From Gallalistipes aquisgranensis (GTDB lineage Bacteria > Bacteroidota > Bacteroidia > Bacteroidales > Rikenellaceae): a stretch of 64,000 nucleotides of DNA. The stretch lies in assembly GCF_014982715.1 (NCBI RefSeq), contig NZ_JADCJY010000002.1:496001-560000 (forward strand), in the 5' to 3' direction. A program made the position numbers and the translations under genes. This document shows, in pieces, positions 59,163-64,000 of this stretch (its first letter is position 1; each line of letters begins with the position of its first letter). Below the pieces are notes generated by a model. It ran no database searches. It was given only the letters and a program-made list of their open reading frames with translations, and was not told the origin of the DNA.

Positions 59163-62100
59163 ATGAAAAAAATCGTCTCTTTGTTGTTTTCCGTGCTGTT
59201 GTTTTCGCTGGCTTCGGCACAGGTGACGACGTCCAGTTTCAGCGGAAGAGTAACGGACGCTGCGGGTGCCCCCCTGGTCGGTGCGGCCGTGATCGCCGTG
59301 CACACCCCTTCGGGTACGGAGTACGGTACGGTGACCGACGCCAAGGGAAATTTCCGCATCATGAATGTCCGTCCCGGCGGTCCCTACACCGTCACGTTCC
59401 GCCTGCTCGGCTACAAGACCTTCGCGGAGAAGGATATCCGGGTCCCGCTGGGGGACAATTACGTGCTGCGCCCCTCCCTTCCGGAAGAGACGACCAATAT
59501 TGATGCCGTACAGGTCTCGTGGGGCAAAAATCCGATCATGAACGCCGACCGGAGTGGAACGGCCACCAACGTCAACAGCCGCCAGTTGGCGACCCTGCCC
59601 TCCATCACGCGGAGCATCAACGATTTCACCCGGCTTTCGCCGCAAGCCGGCCACGACAACTCCTTCGCTGGACGTGACGGCCGCTACAACAATATCACGG
59701 TGGACGGCGCCGCCTTCAACAACAGTTTCGGTCTGAGCACGGCCAACAACATGCCGGGCGGCGACTCGCAGCCCATCTCGCTGGACGCCATCCAGGAGGT
59801 GACGGTCAATGTCTCCCCGTTCGACGTGCGCCAGTCCGGTTTCACGGGGGCCGGCGTGAATGCCGTGACCCGGAGCGGCGACAACGATTACCAGGGATCG
59901 GTCTACACCTATTTCCGCCCCAGGTCCTTCACGGGCGAGAACGTGCGCGGCGAGGTGGTGCCGGGCGCCAAGACCACCATGTACAAGACCGTGGGCATGC
60001 GTGCCGGAGGGCCCATCGTGCGTAACAAACTCTTCTTCTTCGTGAACGGCGAAGTGGGCAGCGAGGCCACGCAGGGCATCCGGTGGCGTCCTTCGCAGAA
60101 GAACACGGCCGGTCCCGGACAGGGCGATGCCGGCAGCTACGTTTCGCGCACTTCGACCTACGATCTGGAGCGGGTGAAAAACCACCTGCTCTCCACCTAC
60201 GGTTACGATCCGGGTTCGTACACCGATTTCCCGAACTTCGCCGTGGACGACTATCGGATCATGGCGCGTCTGGACTGGAACATCGACGACCGGAACCAGC
60301 TGATGGTACGCTACAACATGGTGAATTCCGTCTCCGACCAGACGGCCAGCGGCTCGATGCCCACGGGGCTGGGTTCGTCGGCCAGCCGGTACAGCGTGAA
60401 TGCCTTCAACTTCTCCAATGCCAACTACGGTTTCCTGAACCGGGTGCACTCGCTCACGGGAGAGTGGAACAGCCAGTTCTCGTCGCGGGTTTCCAACAAA
60501 CTGCTGGTCACGTGGATGAACAACAAGTCGGTGCGGACGAGCCCCAGCGCCGAGTTTCCCTTCGTGGACATTCTGGAGGGCGGCACGCAGTACATGTCGT
60601 TCGGTTACGAACTGTTCTCCTATAACAACGGGGTGACTAACAAGTCCTTCACGGTGACCGACAACGTGACCGTGGCGCTGGGTGACCACACCCTCACGGC
60701 AGGTGCTTCGTTCGAACGCCAGTATTTCCTGAACTCCTATATCCGCGAGGGCCTGAGCTACTACCGCTACAATTCGGTGGACGATTTCCTGAACGACGCC
60801 AGACCGGCCGCCTTCGCGCTGACCTATCCTTTCGCCGGCGAGGACGCCATCCGGGGCACGGAGCTGACCTTCGGCATGGCCAGCGCCTACGTGCAGGACG
60901 AGTGGCAGATCAATCCCAGGTTCAAGCTGACGGCGGGTCTCCGGTTCGAGATGCCTTTCTGTTTCAACGAGCTGGGCAAGGATACGCAGATCGAAGGGGT
61001 GGGATACGTGAGGGACCTCGCTTTCGACCGGGGCGAGAAGTACGACCTGGGTACGTGGCCGAAGAGCCGTCTGATGGTATCGCCCCGCATCGGTTTCAAC
61101 TGGGACGTGAAGGGCGACCGCAGCTGGCAGGTGCGCGGCGGAACGGGGGTCTTCACCGGGTTCGTGCCTTTCGTGTGGTACACAAACCAGCCGCAGGGTG
61201 CCGGATACATCCAGGCGGCCGAGACGGCGTGGAACAGCGCGGCGGTACCCGACGACATGCGTTTCGAGCCCGATTACCGCAAGCAGCTTTCGAAATACTC
61301 GAGCCTGCTGCCCAACGACCGGCGCGGCGTGATCGGGAGGGGCGGGAGCCTGAGCAAGGTGGCCGACGATTTCAGACTGCCGCAGGTGTGGCGTACGACG
61401 GTGGCTACCGACATCCAGCTGCCGTGGAACACGGTGCTCACCGTGGAGGCGATCTACTCGAAAGACATCAATGCCGTGATGATGCGCAACGCCAACCTCT
61501 CTTCGCAGACCTACGGCCATTTCACGGGGCCCGACAACCGCCCCGTGTGGTGGCAGGGGAACGGCAACTGGATCGACGGCGGGGATGCGCCTTCTCAGGC
61601 ACGGCGCACGGTGCAGCCCTCCGTCAATTCGATGACGGTGATGGAGAACACGCGGCTGGGACGTCAGTTCCTCGCCACCGTACAGCTCACCAAGAGCTTC
61701 TCGAACGGCTTTTCGGGCATGGTCTCCTATACCTATAACAATTCGAGGGACGTGGGCGTCAATGCCGGTTCGAACGGCAATTCGGCCTGGCGGTCGAACG
61801 TCGCGGTCAACAACCTGAACTATCCGGGGCTCTCCTACTCCATGTTCTCGGTGCCCCACCGTGTCAACGGTTACGTGTCGTATGCGATCCAGTACGCCAA
61901 GAAACACCTTTCCACGACCGTTTCGCTCTACTACACCGGTTCGCACACGGCCCGTCTCTCCTATATCTATTCGAACGACCTGAACGGCGACGGGCAGGCC
62001 TGCGACCTGATCTACGTGCCGCGCGACGCGAGCGAAATCCGTTTCGTGGACGTGGTGAAGGACGGTCGGGTGACCTATTCGGCGCAGGACCAGGCGGCCG

Positions 62101-62510
62101 ACTTCTTCGCCTATGTGGAGGGCAACGGGTATCTGAAAAAACGCAAAGGGCAGTACGCCGAGCGGGGCGGGGCGCTGGCTCCGTGGCTCAACCGCTTCGA
62201 CGTGAAGATCGTGCAGGACATCGCCGCCCGTTTCGGAACCGGCAAGCGCTACACGCTGCAGTTGACCGCCGACATTCTGAACGTGGGCAACCTTCTCTGT
62301 TCGGACTGGGGCATCTATTACGCCAACGGCCTGCGCGACTACGACAACATCATGCCCCTTACCTACCGGGGCGTGGACGCTTCGAAGACCCCGACCTTCA
62401 CGCTCAATGCCTCCGACCGGGAGAGTTTCCGCAAGAAAGCCGGCTGGAACGGCCAGCTCTCCACGAGCAGTACGTGGGGCTGCCAGTTGGGTGTGCGGCT
62501 GATTTTCTGA
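59163..62510 (+). CDS. Oar-type TonB-dependent receptor
   Basis: A 1115-residue outer membrane receptor. It has a signal peptide (MKKIVSLLFSVLLFSLASAQ), a carboxypeptidase regulatory-like beta domain (about residues 26-105, SGRVTDAAGAPLVGAAVIAV), a plug with SITRSINDFTRLSPQAG and GRDGRYNNITVDGAAFNNSF, and a long barrel ending VRLIF. The DGAAFNNSFG and PFDVRQSGFTGAGVNAVTRSG motifs are typical of the Oar-like branch, which lacks a SusD partner; none is present here. Proposed cargoes in this branch include peptides or proteins, but the substrate of this protein is unknown. It forms a single-gene unit closed by an 18-bp hairpin. Confidence 0.9.
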   Translation: MKKIVSLLFSVLLFSLASAQVTTSSFSGRVTDAAGAPLVGAAVIAVHTPSGTEYGTVTDAKGNFRIMNVRPGGPYTVTFRLLGYKTFAEKDIRVPLGDNYVLRPSLPEETTNIDAVQVSWGKNPIMNADRSGTATNVNSRQLATLPSITRSINDFTRLSPQAGHDNSFAGRDGRYNNITVDGAAFNNSFGLSTANNMPGGDSQPISLDAIQEVTVNVSPFDVRQSGFTGAGVNAVTRSGDNDYQGSVYTYFRPRSFTGENVRGEVVPGAKTTMYKTVGMRAGGPIVRNKLFFFVNGEVGSEATQGIRWRPSQKNTAGPGQGDAGSYVSRTSTYDLERVKNHLLSTYGYDPGSYTDFPNFAVDDYRIMARLDWNIDDRNQLMVRYNMVNSVSDQTASGSMPTGLGSSASRYSVNAFNFSNANYGFLNRVHSLTGEWNSQFSSRVSNKLLVTWMNNKSVRTSPSAEFPFVDILEGGTQYMSFGYELFSYNNGVTNKSFTVTDNVTVALGDHTLTAGASFERQYFLNSYIREGLSYYRYNSVDDFLNDARPAAFALTYPFAGEDAIRGTELTFGMASAYVQDEWQINPRFKLTAGLRFEMPFCFNELGKDTQIEGVGYVRDLAFDRGEKYDLGTWPKSRLMVSPRIGFNWDVKGDRSWQVRGGTGVFTGFVPFVWYTNQPQGAGYIQAAETAWNSAAVPDDMRFEPDYRKQLSKYSSLLPNDRRGVIGRGGSLSKVADDFRLPQVWRTTVATDIQLPWNTVLTVEAIYSKDINAVMMRNANLSSQTYGHFTGPDNRPVWWQGNGNWIDGGDAPSQARRTVQPSVNSMTVMENTRLGRQFLATVQLTKSFSNGFSGMVSYTYNNSRDVGVNAGSNGNSAWRSNVAVNNLNYPGLSYSMFSVPHRVNGYVSYAIQYAKKHLSTTVSLYYTGSHTARLSYIYSNDLNGDGQACDLIYVPRDASEIRFVDVVKDGRVTYSAQDQAADFFAYVEGNGYLKKRKGQYAERGGALAPWLNRFDVKIVQDIAARFGTGKRYTLQLTADILNVGNLLCSDWGIYYANGLRDYDNIMPLTYRGVDASKTPTFTLNASDRESFRKKAGWNGQLSTSSTWGCQLGVRLIF

Positions 62511-62553
62511 AACGACCGTCCGTAAAAGGGGGGCTCGTATGCGTGATTCCGAT

Positions 62554-62595
62554 GAAACCGCCTCCGACGGATTCCGTTCCGTCGGAGGCGGTTTC
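62554..62595 (+). terminator. Hairpin terminator of the Oar-type receptor
   Basis: A perfect 18-bp stem (62554-62571 with 62578-62595) with a 6-nt loop lies 43 bp after the receptor stop. Only a weak T-rich tail (CCGGTTCC) follows. Confidence 0.75.
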
Positions 62596-62838
62596 CGGTT
62601 CCTCTTCTGATTGGCCGTATCCGGAAACGGGGGTGTTTTCGCGGGAAAGTGCGGTCAGGTGTCCTTTGCGCGTACGATTTTCGCGGAATTTCCGTTCTCT
62701 TTCCGGCCGGTCCGGGTTTGCTGACGGGGGGGGCTCCGCTGCCGGCCGGAGGGGTCGGTCAGGGCATCCCCGGTGGAAAATAGACGCGAATCCGGGGTTT
62801 CCTGCCGCAATCGGGCTGTTTTTTTATCAAAAAAGTTT

Positions 62839-62846
62839 TACCTTTG
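62839..62846 (+). promoter_or_regulatory. -7 element of the Gfo/Idh/MocA gene
   Basis: TACCTTTG matches the consensus, 40 bp before the ATG. The flanking 20 bases are identical to the priA promoter core at 21202-21221. Confidence 0.75.
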
Positions 62847-62886
62847 TGGAAATTTTCCCGAGAAACTGATAACCTGAAATAATCGT

Positions 62887-64000
62887 ATGAAAAAGAACGT
62901 TCTTTCTCGCCGGGAATTCCTGAAAGAGTGCGGTCTGCTGGCCGGAGCGACGGCCGTCGCCACCTCTTTTCCGTGGATGACGGCCCTTTCCGAAGAGAAC
63001 CAGAAGGCTACGGACGGTGAAAAACTGCGCGTGGCCGTCATCGGACCCGGCTCCCGGGGCCGTTATCATCTGAATTTCCTGGTACGCAATCCCAAAGTGG
63101 AGGTGACGTGGCTCTGCGACGTCTACCAGCCCAGTCTGGACAAGGCTTTGGCAATCGCTCCCGGGGCCAAGACCTGCAAGGATTACCGCGAGGTGCTGGA
63201 CGATCCCGAGGTGGACGCCATCTACGTGGTCACCCCGCTCGATACCCACAAGCAGATCACCGTCGACGCTTTCGAGGCCGGCAAGCACGTCTTCTGCGAG
63301 AAGTCGCTCTCGCACAACTGCGCCGATGCGCTCGAGATGTACAACGCCCACCTGCGTACCGGCAAGGTCTTCTTCGTCGGCCAGCAGCGCCTCTACGATC
63401 CCTACTATCTGGAGGCGATCCGGATGATCGAGGAGGGGATGTTCGGTCCCATCGAGGGGATCAAGACCTTCTGGTACCGCAATGCGGACTGGCGCCGCGA
63501 GGTGCCTTCGCCCGAACTGGAGCGGCTCATCAACTGGCGGCTCTACCGCGAACACTCCTGCGGGCTGATGACCGAGCTGGCATGCCACCAGGTGCAGCTG
63601 GGCACATGGATTTACAAGGATATTCCCGAAACGATCATGGGCTCCGGGGCCATCACCTTCTGGAAGGACGGCCGCGAGGTGGAGGACAACGTGAACGTGA
63701 TCTACACCTACAAGGACGGGCGCCGGGTGAGCTTCGAGTCGATCATCTCGAACAAGTTCTACGGGCTCGAAGAGCAGATCATGGGCCATCTGGGTACGGT
63801 GGAGCCCGAAAAGGGAAAATACTATTTCGAACAGACGCCCCCCATGCCGGGCTTCCTGCGCATGATCAACGACCTGGAGAAGGATATCTACGGCGATCTT
63901 TCGTTCGCCGGGCCGAGCTGGGACCCCGAGATCGCGCGGCAGAACCACGGCGAGTTCATTCTGGGTCGCAAGCGTCCGCCCCGCAACGACGGTTCGGGTT
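62887..64000 (+). CDS. Gfo/Idh/MocA-family oxidoreductase with Tat signal, 3' end outside window
   Basis: The visible 371 residues start with a Tat-type signal (MKKNVLSRREFLKECGLLAG), so the protein is exported folded with its cofactor. The Rossmann fold follows (LRVAVIGPGSRGRYHLNFL), then the EKSLSHNCADALEMY segment in which Glu-Lys is the conserved EKP-type element, here EKS. The later part has ELACHQVQLGTWIY with a likely catalytic histidine. It is a sugar-type NAD(P)-dependent oxidoreductase or a GH109-like glycosidase, which uses the same fold and also carries Tat signals. The frame remains open at the last base. Confidence 0.85.
   Translation, partial: MKKNVLSRREFLKECGLLAGATAVATSFPWMTALSEENQKATDGEKLRVAVIGPGSRGRYHLNFLVRNPKVEVTWLCDVYQPSLDKALAIAPGAKTCKDYREVLDDPEVDAIYVVTPLDTHKQITVDAFEAGKHVFCEKSLSHNCADALEMYNAHLRTGKVFFVGQQRLYDPYYLEAIRMIEEGMFGPIEGIKTFWYRNADWRREVPSPELERLINWRLYREHSCGLMTELACHQVQLGTWIYKDIPETIMGSGAITFWKDGREVEDNVNVIYTYKDGRRVSFESIISNKFYGLEEQIMGHLGTVEPEKGKYYFEQTPPMPGFLRMINDLEKDIYGDLSFAGPSWDPEIARQNHGEFILGRKRPPRNDGSG

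Larger units (their letters stand above)
62511..62886 (+). other. 376-bp intergenic region
   Basis: It contains the receptor terminator (62554-62595), about 240 bp in which I see no gene or clear signal, and the -7 element at 62839 for the following oxidoreductase. Confidence 0.6.

Noticed and set aside
1-64000. CRISPR arrays, insertion sequences or rRNA genes
   Set aside because: No regularly spaced direct repeats, transposase genes or rRNA-like stretches were seen on either strand.

Overview
The window is chromosomal DNA from a GC-rich member of the Bacteroidales, most likely Alistipes or another Rikenellaceae. The evidence is: promoters of the Bacteroidetes type (a TAnnTTTG -7 element, sometimes with an upstream TTG/TTTG), SusC/SusD and Oar-type TonB-dependent receptors, a one-protein hybrid two-component regulator (HTCS), paired ExbD genes, and mitochondrial-like aconitase and isocitrate dehydrogenase. 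Genus is an inference from gene content and base composition; no rRNA gene is present.

Layout: (1) 1-7.2 kb: the 3' part of polA, then acnA-icd-gltA, the oxidative branch of the TCA cycle that leads to 2-oxoglutarate. (2) 7.3-12.9 kb: a tightly overlapping five-gene operon of two SGNH hydrolases, an MBOAT acyltransferase, a PAP2 phosphatase and an isoprenylcysteine-methyltransferase-like membrane protein; it looks like an envelope lipid or glycan modification system. (3) 13.2-15.5 kb (minus): exbB, a membrane protein, exbD, exbD, the energiser for TonB transport, followed by tRNA-Ser(GGA). (4) 15.8-31.4 kb: housekeeping genes: ansA, ilvE, metG, a YitT-family protein, priA-comF-GNAT, a glycoside-hydrolase-like protein, the OmpA-pyrH-TlpA-frr operon, dxs and tRNA-Leu(CAA). 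(5) 31.4-34.4 kb: a visibly more AT-rich accessory stretch with a BACON/Big2-type lipoprotein, an inverted-repeat element that can fold as an RNA with a pseudoknot, and a frameshifted EamA transporter.

(6) 34.4-52.3 kb: a polysaccharide utilization locus: SusC, SusD, a GH105 unsaturated uronyl hydrolase, two heparinase II/III-like predicted lyases, an HTCS regulator and a GH3 beta-glucosidase. The genes fit together as binding and import (SusCD), lyase cleavage of a uronic-acid polymer, removal of the unsaturated uronyl end (GH105), and release of a beta-linked hexose (GH3). No sulfatase is present, which suggests a non-sulfated, glucuronate-containing beta-glycan or exopolysaccharide; the substrate is not established.

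(7) 52.4-64 kb: an S9-like hydrolase, an MFS drug-type exporter divergent from an AraC regulator, an orphan phage tail-collar protein divergent from an S24/LexA-like repressor with TTCGAA sites clustered at its promoter, a nucleoside-type MFS transporter, a large Oar-type TonB receptor without a SusD partner, and the start of a Tat-exported Gfo/Idh/MocA oxidoreductase cut by the window end.

The points most worth following are the structured element at 32989-33123, the two-lyase utilization locus, the SGNH-SGNH-MBOAT-PAP2-methyltransferase-like operon, and the TTCGAA array with its phage-derived gene pair. No CRISPR array, insertion sequence or rRNA operon was seen.
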